Shown here piece by piece: positions 52,100 to 60,461 of a DNA stretch of 64,000 nt. The stretch is from Paenibacillus sedimenti. GTDB taxonomy: Bacteria; Bacillota; Bacilli; Paenibacillales; NBRC-103111. The notes under the pieces were generated by a model that was given only the letters and a program-made list of their open reading frames with translations, ran no database searches and had not been told where the DNA came from. The stretch's first letter is position 1. Each line of letters opens with the position of its first letter. A program made the translations under genes and the position numbers. The stretch covers positions 32,927 to 96,926 of the forward strand of contig NZ_JACVVD010000017.1 of the NCBI RefSeq assembly GCF_014534655.1, written 5' to 3'.

Positions 52100-53392
52100 T
52101 TGAAAAAATCTCTGATCAGCCTCTCTGCAGCCCTGTTACTCTTTTCAAGTTCGCAAGCGCTCGTTAGCGCCGACTCTGCCAATGATCCGAAGCAAAATGT
52201 TTATGTGAACGCCGACGTTCTGGAGACGGTCGCCTCCATCGATTTAAACTATGTGCTGGATAAAGCGCTCAAAGATTCGCACAATCTTGCCATGCTGACG
52301 CTTAAATATGCGGCTCAAGGCAGCAAAAAAAACGATCTGGAGCAACAAATGAACGACATGGGTTCTCCTGCTTTTACGCCGAGCCATATGCCGGATACGG
52401 CAGCAGAGATCAACGCCTTCACCACCTCCTCAGGAGTGCCGGCCACCGATCCTTCGAATATGGCCATCACAATCATGCAGAATACGGCGATGAATCAAAT
52501 GCTGCAGGGCATGGGCGCCATGGCCGGCGGCATGAACCAAATCATTTCCGCGCAGCGGGCACAAATGAAAACCGCCGCCCACCAGCTGGAGACCGATCAG
52601 CGCAATTCATTGCTCCAAAACGATGAAGCGGAGGCCGGCGTCCGCCTGCAAACGATCGCTCAGTACGTTCAGCTTCTGGGTCAAAAGAAACAGCTTGATT
52701 TTATGCAGGAGTACCAGACCGTCATGGAAAAAGATTTGCTGAAAGCTACCCTTTTCGCACAACAAGGCTTGGCTTCCACCGACGACGTGCAGACTGCAGA
52801 GAAAGCCGTTAACAAGCAAAAAGACGATATCGTGACCTTGACGAACAACTATCGTCTAGGACTGGTCCAGCTTTCAACGGATATCGGTATTTCCTATGAT
52901 CCGAACTTAAACATGAAGGACATCGATCCCATTATCATCGAGCCTATCACTGAAACGGATACGACGATCCTGCTCAAAAATTCGTACCAGATGAAAATTT
53001 CAGGCAATAACATCGATGAAGCGGTCTGGGAAAATGGCCATACAGTGACCCAGAATACGTACGGCGACACCTATCTAGGTATCAATCTGGCGATCAGCGG
53101 TCAAAATAACGAGCAAACCAAGCTCGAATTGACCAAGAAGATTCAAACCACCTACAACGATGCCAAAAATTCGTACCAAACCGTCCTCACCGAGCAGCGG
53201 AACGTGAATGATGTGAAAGCCGATCTCGAGAAAATGAAATTCCGCTACAACGTAGGCGCCATCTCCAAGCACGATCTCAACAAATTCGAGCTTAAGGTAC
53301 GGCAGTACGAAACGGCGTTAGCTGCCGCTAAGCTCAAATATTACGTTTTGAAAGAGAAAGCGACAGCGATGGATACCGGCTTTATCCAATAG
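52100..53392 (+). CDS. TolC-family (outer membrane efflux protein-like) secreted protein
   Basis: The product has 430 residues with a Sec signal peptide (MKKSLISLSAALLLFSSSQALVSA). The mature part has the OEP/TolC internal-repeat plan: IDLNYVLDKALKDSHNLAMLTLKY at the start of repeat 1 and long helices (QRNSLLQNDEAEAGVRLQTIAQYVQLLGQKKQLDFMQEY). The second repeat begins near ILLKNSYQMKISGNNI and ends KMKFRYNVGAISKHDLNKFELKVRQYETALAAAKLKYYVL, a typical TolC-type F-x(n)-G-x-I-S-x-x-D/E motif. It starts at TTG 52100 with GAAAGG upstream. In a single-membrane cell it cannot form an outer-membrane pore, so it may span the wall or act as a surface extension. Confidence 0.85.
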   Translation: MKKSLISLSAALLLFSSSQALVSADSANDPKQNVYVNADVLETVASIDLNYVLDKALKDSHNLAMLTLKYAAQGSKKNDLEQQMNDMGSPAFTPSHMPDTAAEINAFTTSSGVPATDPSNMAITIMQNTAMNQMLQGMGAMAGGMNQIISAQRAQMKTAAHQLETDQRNSLLQNDEAEAGVRLQTIAQYVQLLGQKKQLDFMQEYQTVMEKDLLKATLFAQQGLASTDDVQTAEKAVNKQKDDIVTLTNNYRLGLVQLSTDIGISYDPNLNMKDIDPIIIEPITETDTTILLKNSYQMKISGNNIDEAVWENGHTVTQNTYGDTYLGINLAISGQNNEQTKLELTKKIQTTYNDAKNSYQTVLTEQRNVNDVKADLEKMKFRYNVGAISKHDLNKFELKVRQYETALAAAKLKYYVLKEKATAMDTGFIQ

Positions 53393-53404
53393 CCGACCCA
53401 ATAG

Positions 53405-53464
53405 AACATGGCCTCTTACATTTGAATGGCATACCAGCCGTTCCGGTGGGAGGCCGTGTTTTTT
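53405..53464 (+). terminator. Terminator after the efflux operon
   Basis: An 11-bp stem with one G-T pair (AACATGGCCTC / GAGGCCGTGTT), followed by TTTT. Confidence 0.75.
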
Positions 53465-53490
53465 CGTATGCGATGGTGGTGGATTCTGGA

Positions 53491-53519
53491 TTGAGTTCGC
53501 AAAATATCTGGGATATAAT
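53491..53519 (+). promoter_or_regulatory. Sigma-A promoter of gatCAB
   Basis: TTGAGT, 17-base spacer and perfect TATAAT, 39 bases upstream of gatC. Confidence 0.85.
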
Positions 53520-53558
53520 GAAAAGAATGACTAGACGCTGATAAAGGGGTGTAGAAAC

Positions 53559-53846
53559 TTGAGTATTTCCAAAGCAGATGTCGAGCACGTCGCAAAGTTG
53601 GCTAGACTCGATCTCAGTGACCATGAGAAGGAACAATTTACCGAGCAATTGAATGCCATTTTAAAATATGCCGAGCAATTGAATGAACTCGATACGGAAG
53701 GCGTAGTTCCAACCAGCCATGCGATGCCGTTAGTAAACGTTATGCGCGAGGATGTAACGAAGCCGTCGCTGCCGATCGGCAAAGTATTATTGAATGCGCC
53801 TGATGAAGAAGACGGGCAGTTCAAAGTACCAGCCGTCCTCGAATAG
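53559..53846 (+). CDS. gatC: Glutamyl/aspartyl-tRNA amidotransferase subunit C
   Basis: This 95-residue small subunit wraps around GatA and stabilises the GatCAB complex. Family features: VEHVAKLARLDLSDHEKEQFTEQLNAILKYAEQLNELDTEGV and MREDVTKPSL. It starts at TTG with AAAGGGG about 10 bases upstream. The gene opens an operon of three genes, all starting with TTG. Confidence 0.95.
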   Translation: MSISKADVEHVAKLARLDLSDHEKEQFTEQLNAILKYAEQLNELDTEGVVPTSHAMPLVNVMREDVTKPSLPIGKVLLNAPDEEDGQFKVPAVLE

Positions 53847-53885
53847 ATCCAATTCGCACCATATGATGAAAGGGAGTGCCTGTCG

Positions 53886-55346
53886 TTGTCATTGTTTGAT
53901 TTAAACCTACAAGAAATCCACACGAAGCTTCAGCGCAAAGATGTAAAGGTCGCTGATCTTGTGGATCAATCCTATACACGTATTCAGGAAGTTGAAGGCA
54001 AAGTCCGCGCTTTCCTTGCTTTAGATGAAGAGAATGCCCGACAAGCAGCCAAGCAATTGGACGAGCAGTTGGCAAGCGGCGGTAGTGAGCGCGGTCTTTT
54101 GTTCGGATTACCGATCGGCATTAAAGACAACATGGTAACGGAAGGCCTGATAACGACCTGCGCAAGCAAGTTTTTATCCAATTACAACCCGATTTATGAC
54201 GCTACGGTGATCAGTAAGCTGAAAGAAGCGCAAACCGTCACCATTGGCAAACTCAACATGGACGAGTTCGCCATGGGTGGTTCCAACGAGAACTCCGCGT
54301 TCCACCCGTCCCACAATCCGTGGAACACGGATTACGTGCCGGGCGGCTCCAGCGGCGGCTCGGCTGCAGCGGTCGCTGCGGGCGAAGTATACTTCGCCCT
54401 AGGCTCCGACACCGGCGGCTCCATTCGCCAGCCGGCGGCTTACTGCGGCATCGTCGGTCTGAAGCCGACGTATGGTCTCGTGTCCCGATACGGTCTCGTC
54501 GCATTCGCATCCTCGCTCGACCAGATCGGACCGCTGACGAAGAACGTTGAAGACTCCGCCTACCTGCTTCAAGCAATCGCAGGCTACGATCCGAAGGACT
54601 CCACATCTGCGAATGTGGATATTCCCGACTACCTGAGCGCTTTGACCGGAGACGTCAAAGGGCTCCGTATCGGCGTGCCTAAGGAATACATCGGCAAGGG
54701 CGTCGACACTGCCGTGAAAGAGAAAGTGCTCGAAGCGCTGAAAGTGCTGGAGAGTCTCGGCGCTATTTGGGAAGAAGTGACCCTCCCGCATACCGAATAT
54801 GCGGTCGCCGCTTACTACCTGCTCGCTTCCTCCGAAGCATCTTCGAACTTGGCGCGTTTTGACGGCATTCGTTATGGCGTCCGTTCCGACAACGCCCGCA
54901 ATCTGCTCGACGTCTACCACATGTCGCGGAGCGAGGGTTTCGGACCCGAGGTCAAACGCCGCATCATGCTCGGTACGTACGCGCTCAGCTCCGGTTACTA
55001 TGATGCTTATTACCTCAAAGCACAAAAAGTCCGCACCTTGATCAAGCAAGATTTTGATCAAGTGTTCGAGAAATACGACATCATCATCGGACCGACGGCT
55101 CCTACGACTGCATTCCGAATCGGAGAGCAGAGCGAAGATCCGCTTACGATGTATTTGAACGACATTTTGACCATCCCGGTTAACTTGGCGGGTATCCCCG
55201 CGATCAGCGTGCCTTGCGGCTTTGCCAACGGTCTGCCTGTCGGCCTGCAAATCATCGGTAAAGCGCTCGATGAAGCTACGCTTCTGCGCGTAGCCCATGC
55301 CTATGAGCAAAACACCGACCACCACAAACAACGCCCGCAATTATAA
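53886..55346 (+). CDS. gatA: Glutamyl/aspartyl-tRNA amidotransferase subunit A
   Basis: This 486-residue amidase-signature enzyme releases ammonia from glutamine for conversion of Glu-tRNA(Gln) or Asp-tRNA(Asn). The Lys/Ser/Ser triad is visible: Lys80 in GLPIGIKDNMVTEG, then the PGGSSGGSAAAVAAGE and SDTGGSIRQPAAYCGIVGLKPTYG segments. The length is normal. It starts at TTG 53886 after AGGGAG. A hairpin, not a strong terminator, separates it from gatB. Confidence 0.97.
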   Translation: MSLFDLNLQEIHTKLQRKDVKVADLVDQSYTRIQEVEGKVRAFLALDEENARQAAKQLDEQLASGGSERGLLFGLPIGIKDNMVTEGLITTCASKFLSNYNPIYDATVISKLKEAQTVTIGKLNMDEFAMGGSNENSAFHPSHNPWNTDYVPGGSSGGSAAAVAAGEVYFALGSDTGGSIRQPAAYCGIVGLKPTYGLVSRYGLVAFASSLDQIGPLTKNVEDSAYLLQAIAGYDPKDSTSANVDIPDYLSALTGDVKGLRIGVPKEYIGKGVDTAVKEKVLEALKVLESLGAIWEEVTLPHTEYAVAAYYLLASSEASSNLARFDGIRYGVRSDNARNLLDVYHMSRSEGFGPEVKRRIMLGTYALSSGYYDAYYLKAQKVRTLIKQDFDQVFEKYDIIIGPTAPTTAFRIGEQSEDPLTMYLNDILTIPVNLAGIPAISVPCGFANGLPVGLQIIGKALDEATLLRVAHAYEQNTDHHKQRPQL

Positions 55347-55351
55347 TGGTA

Positions 55352-55390
55352 GTTTAAAAAGCCCACTTTCTGAACGCGGACTTTTTAAAC
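55352..55390 (+). promoter_or_regulatory. Hairpin between gatA and gatB
   Basis: Stem GTTTAAAAAG / CTTTTTAAAC with a 19-base loop, six bases after the gatA stop. The T-rich arm is inside the stem; it could be a partial terminator or an mRNA stabiliser. Confidence 0.55.
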
Positions 55391-55417
55391 ACTTATTTAT
55401 AGAAGGAGGCTTTCATT

Positions 55418-56866
55418 TTGACGGCAACGGAAACCCAATTTGAAACGGTAGTCGGACTGGAAGTTCACGTGGAACTCCATACCGCTTCCAAAATATTTTG
55501 CAGCTGCGCGACTTCATTCGGAGCCCCTCCGAATACAAATACATGTCCGGTGTGCCTCGGCCACCCGGGCGTACTGCCGGTGCTGAACCGTCAAGCGGTG
55601 GAATACGCGATGAAGGCGGCCATGGCGCTGAACTGTACGATTGCGACCCACAGTAAATTTGACCGCAAAAATTACTTTTACCCGGATTCGCCGGACGCGT
55701 ACCAAATTTCGCAATATGATCAGCCGATCGGCCAGAACGGATGGATCGATATCGAAGTAAATGGCGTGAGCAAGCGAATCGGCATCACGCGCGTTCACCT
55801 GGAGGAAGATGCGGGTAAGCTAACGCATGTTGATGGCGGTTATGCTTCCCTTGTCGATTTGAACCGGGCGGGAACGCCGCTGATCGAGATCGTATCCGAG
55901 CCTGATCTGCGTTCTCCTGAAGAAGCGCGAGTTTACCTGGAGAAGCTAAGAGCGATCATGCTGTATTGCGACGTTTCCGACGTGAAAATGGAAGAAGGAT
56001 CTCTGCGCTGCGACGCGAATATCAGCTTGCGTCCGTTTGGACAAGAAAAGTTCGGCACCAGAGCCGAACTGAAGAATATGAACTCGTTCCGCGGGGTCCA
56101 AAGAGGACTCGAGTATGAGGAGTACCGTCAAGCGGAGATCCTTCGCGACGGCGGCGAAGTCGAACAGGAGACACGCCGCTGGGATGATGCGCAAGGCAAA
56201 ACCTTGACGATGCGCGGTAAAGAGGAAGCGCACGACTACCGCTACTTCCCGGATCCGGACCTCGTCAGTTTATATATCGACGATGCATGGAAGGCAAACG
56301 TCAAAGCAACCATCCCTGAGCTGCCCGATGCGCGCAAGGCCAGATACGCCAGCGAGTACGGATTGCCAGGCTATGATGCCGAAGTCATCACCGCTTCCAT
56401 GAAGCTGGCGGATTTCTTCGAAGAGAGCCTGCAGTATACGAAAGACGCCAAAGCCGTGTCGAACTGGATTATGGGCGAATTGCTAGGCTATCTCAATGCG
56501 GGTAACCTTGAGCTTCAAGATGTGAAGATCACGGGGAAAGGTCTAGGTGAAATGATCGGTTTGATCGAGAAAGGCACGATCTCCAGTAAAATCGCCAAAA
56601 CCGTCTTCAAGGAACTGATCGAAACCGGCAAGGATCCTCAGAAGATCGTGGAAGAGCAAGGGCTTGTGCAAATTAGCGACGAAGGCGCTATTAAGGCGAT
56701 CGTCGAGCAAGTCGTGTCAAACAGCCCACAATCCGTAGCGGATTTCAAGGCAGGTAAAGAAAAAGCCGTAGGCTTCCTGGTCGGGCAAGTGATGAAAGAA
56801 ACCAAAGGCAAAGCGAATCCGGGACTTGTCAACAAATTAATTGTGGAGTGCCTGAACAGCAAATGA
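55418..56866 (+). CDS. gatB: Glutamyl/aspartyl-tRNA amidotransferase subunit B
   Basis: This 482-residue subunit binds the misacylated tRNA and activates the side-chain carboxylate with ATP. It shows VVGLEVHVELHTASKIFCSC, the zinc-site cysteines (FCSC...CPVCLGHPG), NRAGTPLIEIVSEPD and RCDANISLRP, and the C-terminal YqeY-like tail (IVEQVVSNSPQSVADFKAGKEKAVGFLVGQVMK). AAGGAGG precedes the TTG start. A terminator follows. Confidence 0.97.
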   Translation: MTATETQFETVVGLEVHVELHTASKIFCSCATSFGAPPNTNTCPVCLGHPGVLPVLNRQAVEYAMKAAMALNCTIATHSKFDRKNYFYPDSPDAYQISQYDQPIGQNGWIDIEVNGVSKRIGITRVHLEEDAGKLTHVDGGYASLVDLNRAGTPLIEIVSEPDLRSPEEARVYLEKLRAIMLYCDVSDVKMEEGSLRCDANISLRPFGQEKFGTRAELKNMNSFRGVQRGLEYEEYRQAEILRDGGEVEQETRRWDDAQGKTLTMRGKEEAHDYRYFPDPDLVSLYIDDAWKANVKATIPELPDARKARYASEYGLPGYDAEVITASMKLADFFEESLQYTKDAKAVSNWIMGELLGYLNAGNLELQDVKITGKGLGEMIGLIEKGTISSKIAKTVFKELIETGKDPQKIVEEQGLVQISDEGAIKAIVEQVVSNSPQSVADFKAGKEKAVGFLVGQVMKETKGKANPGLVNKLIVECLNSK

Positions 56867-56874
56867 TACTCTAT

Positions 56875-56908
56875 AAAGTGGTGATCCTAATATTGGACAC
56901 CACTTTTT
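56875..56908 (+). terminator. Terminator after gatB
   Basis: Stem AAAGTGGTG / CACCACTTT with a short inner stem, followed by TT, 9 bases after the stop. Confidence 0.85.
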
Positions 56909-56932
56909 CACATTTACAAAGGGGGATCCGTC

Positions 56933-57424
56933 TTGACTATTCGACCGCTTTCTCTTCAAACCAATGATGAAATTTTAATACTGCTCTCCTTGCAAATCGC
57001 ATCTTACCGCGTGGAGGCTGAACTTATCGGTTTCGACGACATCCCGCCATTGAAGGACGGTATTGCCTCGATACGCGAAGCGGATGAAACCTTTTACGGC
57101 TATTATGTTGAAGAAGAAGGATCTAATATTCTTGCTGGTGCGATATCCTTTTCTCTTGAAGGAACGATTGTGACGATCTGCCGGATGATGGTGCATCCGA
57201 AATATTTCCGACGCGGCATTGCCCGCTCATTACTTCAATATATACTTAAAGAGCAGCAGCAAAGCGGTGCTTCCCGATTCATTGTATCTACCGGTACGGC
57301 TAATGCTCCTGCAATCCAATTGTATGAAAGCTTCGGCTTCGTGCAGCGCAGGGTGTTTACCGTTCCCCCTGGCGTCAGCCTAACTACTTTCGAGAGGCCC
57401 GCACAGCTCTTATCTCCTGAATGA
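56933..57424 (+). CDS. GNAT-family N-acetyltransferase
   Basis: This 163-residue cytosolic acetyl-CoA-dependent transferase has the CoA-binding motif A MMVHPKYFRRGIARSLLQYIL (R/Q-x-x-G-x-A pattern as RRGIAR). Motif B-like IQLYESFGFVQRRVF completes the fold. The acceptor is unknown. GGGGG lies before the TTG start. It is probably monocistronic, following the gatB terminator. Confidence 0.88.
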   Translation: MTIRPLSLQTNDEILILLSLQIASYRVEAELIGFDDIPPLKDGIASIREADETFYGYYVEEEGSNILAGAISFSLEGTIVTICRMMVHPKYFRRGIARSLLQYILKEQQQSGASRFIVSTGTANAPAIQLYESFGFVQRRVFTVPPGVSLTTFERPAQLLSPE

Positions 57425-57490
57425 GCCAGGTTCATATCCATACCTAGCGCGATACAATATCTCATCACCGCATGTAAGGGAGCGATTTCA

Positions 57491-58201
57491 TTGACGAATC
57501 CTTGGATCATTGATCATCTGCATGTAACGATACGCTTGCTTTTAGCGCTTCTATTAGGGGGATTAATTGGATTCGAAAGGGAAATGAGCAGTCATGCCGC
57601 GGGGCTTCGCACACACATTTTGGTCTGTGTAGGCTCAGCTCTAATTATGTTGCTTTCCATGTACGGGTTTAGTGCTTTTGTAAATGAAGTGAACGTACGG
57701 ATCGATCCGTCTCGTTTGGCAGCGCAAGTCATCAGCGGAATCGGCTTCTTGGGTGCCGGCACGATCATGTTTAATGGCAGATCCATTACAGGTCTTACGA
57801 CGGCAGCTTCGCTTTGGGTCGTGGCCGGCATTGGCCTCGCCGTAGGAGCTGGCTTTTATTATCCGGCGGTTCTTGCCTGCTTCATGGTTCTAATCTCCCT
57901 TTGGATTCTTAACAAAGTTGAACTTAAATATTTTAGCGGGAAAAAAGTTCGGATCATCAACATCCAAGCCATCGATCAACCCGGTACTCTAGGTCTCATA
58001 ACGACCCTATTAGGCAAGATGAATGTGGATATTCGCAAAATTGCCATGGAGGAGCAGACGGGTAGCAGTGAGGTTGGGGCAGGGTATATCCGCATTACGT
58101 TTTATGTAACGGTACCGAAGCCCGCCATTATTGTCCCTATCCTTGAAGAGATCAGCAAATTATCCGGTGTCGTTGGGGTAACCATTGAAAAAAATATCTA
58201 A
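57491..58201 (+). CDS. MgtC/SapB-family membrane protein with C-terminal ACT-like domain
   Basis: The product has 236 residues. The MgtC core is clear: LLLALLLGGLIGFEREMSSHAAGLRTHILVCVGSALIMLLS, QVISGIGFLGAGTIMF, GLTTAASLWVVAGIGLAVGAGFY. The cytosolic C-terminal part (INIQAIDQPGTLGLITTLLGKMNVDIRKIAMEE) looks like an ACT domain. Family members are linked to growth under low magnesium and to inhibition of ATP synthase in pathogens; the role here is not known. It starts at TTG 57491 with GGGAG upstream. Confidence 0.92.
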   Translation: MTNPWIIDHLHVTIRLLLALLLGGLIGFEREMSSHAAGLRTHILVCVGSALIMLLSMYGFSAFVNEVNVRIDPSRLAAQVISGIGFLGAGTIMFNGRSITGLTTAASLWVVAGIGLAVGAGFYYPAVLACFMVLISLWILNKVELKYFSGKKVRIINIQAIDQPGTLGLITTLLGKMNVDIRKIAMEEQTGSSEVGAGYIRITFYVTVPKPAIIVPILEEISKLSGVVGVTIEKNI

Positions 58202-58204
58202 GTT

Positions 58205-58233
58205 TGAAGGGGTATTCTTGCAGGCGGCGTCTA
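58205..58233 (+). promoter_or_regulatory. Possible autoregulatory ECF-type promoter
   Basis: TGAAGG (58205-58210) and CGTCTA (58228-58233), 17 bases apart, resemble the -35 TGAAAC and -10 CGTC elements used by Bacillus ECF sigma factors, directly upstream of the sigma gene. Confidence 0.45.
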
Positions 58234-58267
58234 AACTTAAGAACAAGTAGAAAGGGGGAAGTCAGGC

Positions 58268-58870
58268 ATGGACAATTTGACGGATGAGCAGCTGATCGAT
58301 CGGATCCGTCAAGGTCATTCTGAGGCCTATCGCGTTTTGGTGGAACGACACAAAGGTTACATTTATACGATCGTATACCGAATGGTAGCGCATAAAGAAA
58401 CTGCCGAGGACTTAACCCAAGAGGTGTTCGTGAAGTTGTTTCGCTCGCTCACGTACTTTCGAGGAGATGCCAAGTTTACGACTTGGCTGTACCGGTTAGC
58501 GACGAATCTCGTTACGGACTATCGCCGTTCCCAGAAGCGTAAACCTTACGTAGCCCTGCTCGACAAAATGAAAGGCTGGCTGACAGATGCCACAGAGCAG
58601 CCCGAGGAAATCGCCTTGCTAAAGGATGATCAGCAGCGCATACAAGCTTTGCTTTCGGAGCTGCCGGATAAGTATAGATTGATCATGTATTTGTTTCATT
58701 ATAAGCAGCTTTCGTATCAAGAAATGTCCGAGGTAACCGGATTGCCCGTCAAAACTCTAGAAACAAGATTATATCGGGGCAAAGCGATGCTTAAGGAAAA
58801 ATGGTTGGAGGTGAATCCGCATGAGACTGAATCATCCAGACGAAGCCCGGCTCACGCAATCCCTAAATAA
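58268..58870 (+). CDS. ECF-type RNA polymerase sigma factor
   Basis: The product has 200 residues. Region 2 is LVERHKGYIYTIVYRMVAHKETAEDLTQEVFVKLFRSLTYFRGDAKFTTWLYRLATNLVTDYRR, and region 4 is ALLSELPDKYRLIMYLFHYKQLSYQEMSEVTGLPVKTLETRLYRGKAMLKEKW. The 50-residue linker is longer than in short ECFs. The target regulon is probably an envelope stress set. The 3' end overlaps the next gene by 50 bases, typical for a sigma factor coupled to its anti-sigma factor. GGGGGAAG precedes the ATG. Confidence 0.93.
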   Translation: MDNLTDEQLIDRIRQGHSEAYRVLVERHKGYIYTIVYRMVAHKETAEDLTQEVFVKLFRSLTYFRGDAKFTTWLYRLATNLVTDYRRSQKRKPYVALLDKMKGWLTDATEQPEEIALLKDDQQRIQALLSELPDKYRLIMYLFHYKQLSYQEMSEVTGLPVKTLETRLYRGKAMLKEKWLEVNPHETESSRRSPAHAIPK

Positions 58871-59135
58871 GCTTTTAGATGAAATGCCGCTGATGGAGCC
58901 GTCATCCACAATAACAGATCGTATCATGCGCTCCGTTCTGGAACAGGAATCCAATCCAAGCCTTACTGGAAAAAAGCCGCGTTTGAGAAGTGAGGTCGTC
59001 AACAGTTTCATCGCTTCCGCTGCAACCATTCTTTTGATCCAGTCGGGTATCGTAAACAAAATCTTGAACATCGATACAGGAATCAATCAGCTAACAGCGT
59101 ACATTCAGCAATTCTCCCAGTTTTTACAATCCTAA
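58821..59135 (+). CDS. Putative membrane anti-sigma factor
   Basis: This 104-residue protein has a charged cytosolic N-terminal part (about 55 residues) and one membrane helix (VVNSFIASAATILLIQSGIVNKIL), leaving a short C-terminal tail outside. There is no zinc-binding HxxxCxxC motif, so it is not a classic ZAS protein; the call rests on size, topology and the 50-base overlap with the sigma gene. GGAGG lies before the ATG. Confidence 0.7.
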   Translation: MRLNHPDEARLTQSLNKLLDEMPLMEPSSTITDRIMRSVLEQESNPSLTGKKPRLRSEVVNSFIASAATILLIQSGIVNKILNIDTGINQLTAYIQQFSQFLQS

Positions 59136-59161
59136 AATATACACAGATTGGAGGCATCTTC

Positions 59162-59809
59162 TTGAACATGCCCAATGACAACCACCGCCACCGCATACCT
59201 GAGTTTCCCGCTCAAGATGATCTGCTGCAAGACCCTTTCTCACGAGCTTCCTCTCATAGTTACGGGAATATGCCGCCTTATGCACCTTACTTTCAAGTTC
59301 CCAAAAAGCGCAAATTCGTTGCAGGCCTGCTTTCTTTTCTCATGCCAGGAACCGGTCATTTCTACCTTGGGCTTATGCAGCGCGGCTTGTTCATCATGAT
59401 GCTGCTCATACTCGATATATTCACCATCACTACATTGGCTTCCCAAGAAACTGATGCTAATGTTCCAATGATAACGCTTTTCGCTTTGTTTATACCGGTC
59501 ATCTATTTTTACAACATCTTCGATGCTCTACAGGCTACGGACAATGTCAACCGCCGTAATGAATTAGGAGACTTCGCAAATGGCGCTGCAGGCAGCTTCA
59601 TGCAGGATCCGTTGCAAAAGCTGTTTCGCGGCACCAACCTCGGTGTTATGCTTATCACCATTGGCACATTGTTCTTCCTGTTAAGTTCCAAACCTCGCTG
59701 GTTCACAGGACTCTTTGATCTTATGGGCTCCTACATCGGGTCCGTCGTACTCATCGTCGCAGGTCTAGCTATGTTTTTATTAGAATCGCGCAAAAACAAA
59801 TCGGAATAA
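59162..59809 (+). CDS. TM2-like multi-helix membrane protein
   Basis: The product has 215 residues. The cytosolic N-terminus is rich in Pro, Tyr and His. Then comes a TM2-type hairpin (KKRKFVAGLLSFLMPGTGHFYLGLMQRGLFIMMLLILDIF), a further helix (ITLFALFIPVIYFYNIFDALQATDNVNRR) and two C-terminal helices (LGVMLITIGTLFFLLSS; IGSVVLIVAGLAMFLLESRKN) like the membrane part of LiaF/YvqF-type proteins. It starts at TTG 59162, seven bases after GGAGG; ATG 59168 is less well placed. It probably shares the ECF operon and may sense or answer envelope stress. Confidence 0.75.
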   Translation: MNMPNDNHRHRIPEFPAQDDLLQDPFSRASSHSYGNMPPYAPYFQVPKKRKFVAGLLSFLMPGTGHFYLGLMQRGLFIMMLLILDIFTITTLASQETDANVPMITLFALFIPVIYFYNIFDALQATDNVNRRNELGDFANGAAGSFMQDPLQKLFRGTNLGVMLITIGTLFFLLSSKPRWFTGLFDLMGSYIGSVVLIVAGLAMFLLESRKNKSE

Positions 59810-59832
59810 CATTCTGTCTAAGGCTGCCATCA

Positions 59833-59862
59833 TTGACAAAAGTCGATTATCGAACGTACAAT
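59833..59862 (+). promoter_or_regulatory. Sigma-A promoter of perR
   Basis: A perfect TTGACA, 18-base spacer, TACAAT. Downstream, ATGATG...CATTAT (around 59863-59880) is a loose dyad near the start site that could serve as a PerR autoregulatory site. Confidence 0.75.
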
Positions 59863-59904
59863 ATGATGTAAAGCATTATCGACTAACATCAGGTGGTGAG
59901 TATC

Positions 59905-60339
59905 ATGACAGTACATTTAGAACAGGCGCTAGCCAAGTTAAAAACAACCGGTGTTCGGATGACCCCTCAGCGGCATGCCATTCTATCCTTTTTGCTGGAT
60001 TCCATGACTCATCCGACCGCAGATGACATTTATAAATCGCTTGAATCGAAGTTTCCTAACATGAGCGTAGCAACAGTGTATAACAATCTCAAAGTATTTA
60101 TAGAAGCTGGGCTTGTTCGCGAGCTCACTTATGGAGATAGCTCAAGCCGGTTTGATGCGGATATGACCGATCACTATCACGCACTTTGTGAAGTATGCGG
60201 CAAAATCACGGATTTTGAATACCCGCCTCTTCACGACGTCGAACAAACAGCCGCTCATCAGACTGGCTTTAAAGTTCGTGGTCATCGATTAGAGGTTTAT
60301 GGCGTTTGCGCGGATTGTACGGGGATTACCAAGCATTAA
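59905..60339 (+). CDS. perR: Peroxide-responsive repressor PerR
   Basis: This 144-residue Fur-family metalloregulator closely matches B. subtilis PerR: LKTTGVRMTPQRHAILSFLLDSMTHPTADDIY, FPNMSVATVYNNLKVF, ELTYGDSSSRFDADMTDHYHALCEVCGKI. The regulatory His/Asp residues (THPTADD; RFDADMTDHYH) and the structural zinc cysteines (CEVC, CADC) are present. It senses H2O2 by iron-catalysed histidine oxidation and represses peroxide defence genes. ATG 59905 follows AGGTGGTGAG; the GTG at 59893 lies inside that site. Position left of ygzB-ygxA-rrn matches the Bacillus order. Confidence 0.95.
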   Translation: MTVHLEQALAKLKTTGVRMTPQRHAILSFLLDSMTHPTADDIYKSLESKFPNMSVATVYNNLKVFIEAGLVRELTYGDSSSRFDADMTDHYHALCEVCGKITDFEYPPLHDVEQTAAHQTGFKVRGHRLEVYGVCADCTGITKH

Positions 60340-60382
60340 CTTTAGCAGAATTCCTCATTGCCTACATCTATGTAGTATAATG

Positions 60383-60434
60383 AAACGTGTTCGGACCTTC
60401 TTGAATAGAGAGGGAAAGAGCACGTTTTTTCTTT
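60383..60434 (+). terminator. Terminator-like hairpin after perR / before the GH18 gene
   Basis: Stem AAACGTG / CACGTTT with a partly paired 31-base loop, followed by TTTCTTTT. A TATAAT at 60376-60381 lies just before it, so it may also be in the leader of the next gene. Confidence 0.6.
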
Positions 60435-60461
60435 TGCATTCTCCAAAAAGGAAGTGAAGAT

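Noticed and set aside
54399..55340. 313-codon open frame antisense to gatA
   Set aside because: Shadow of a well-identified gene; composition and lack of motifs match antisense translation.
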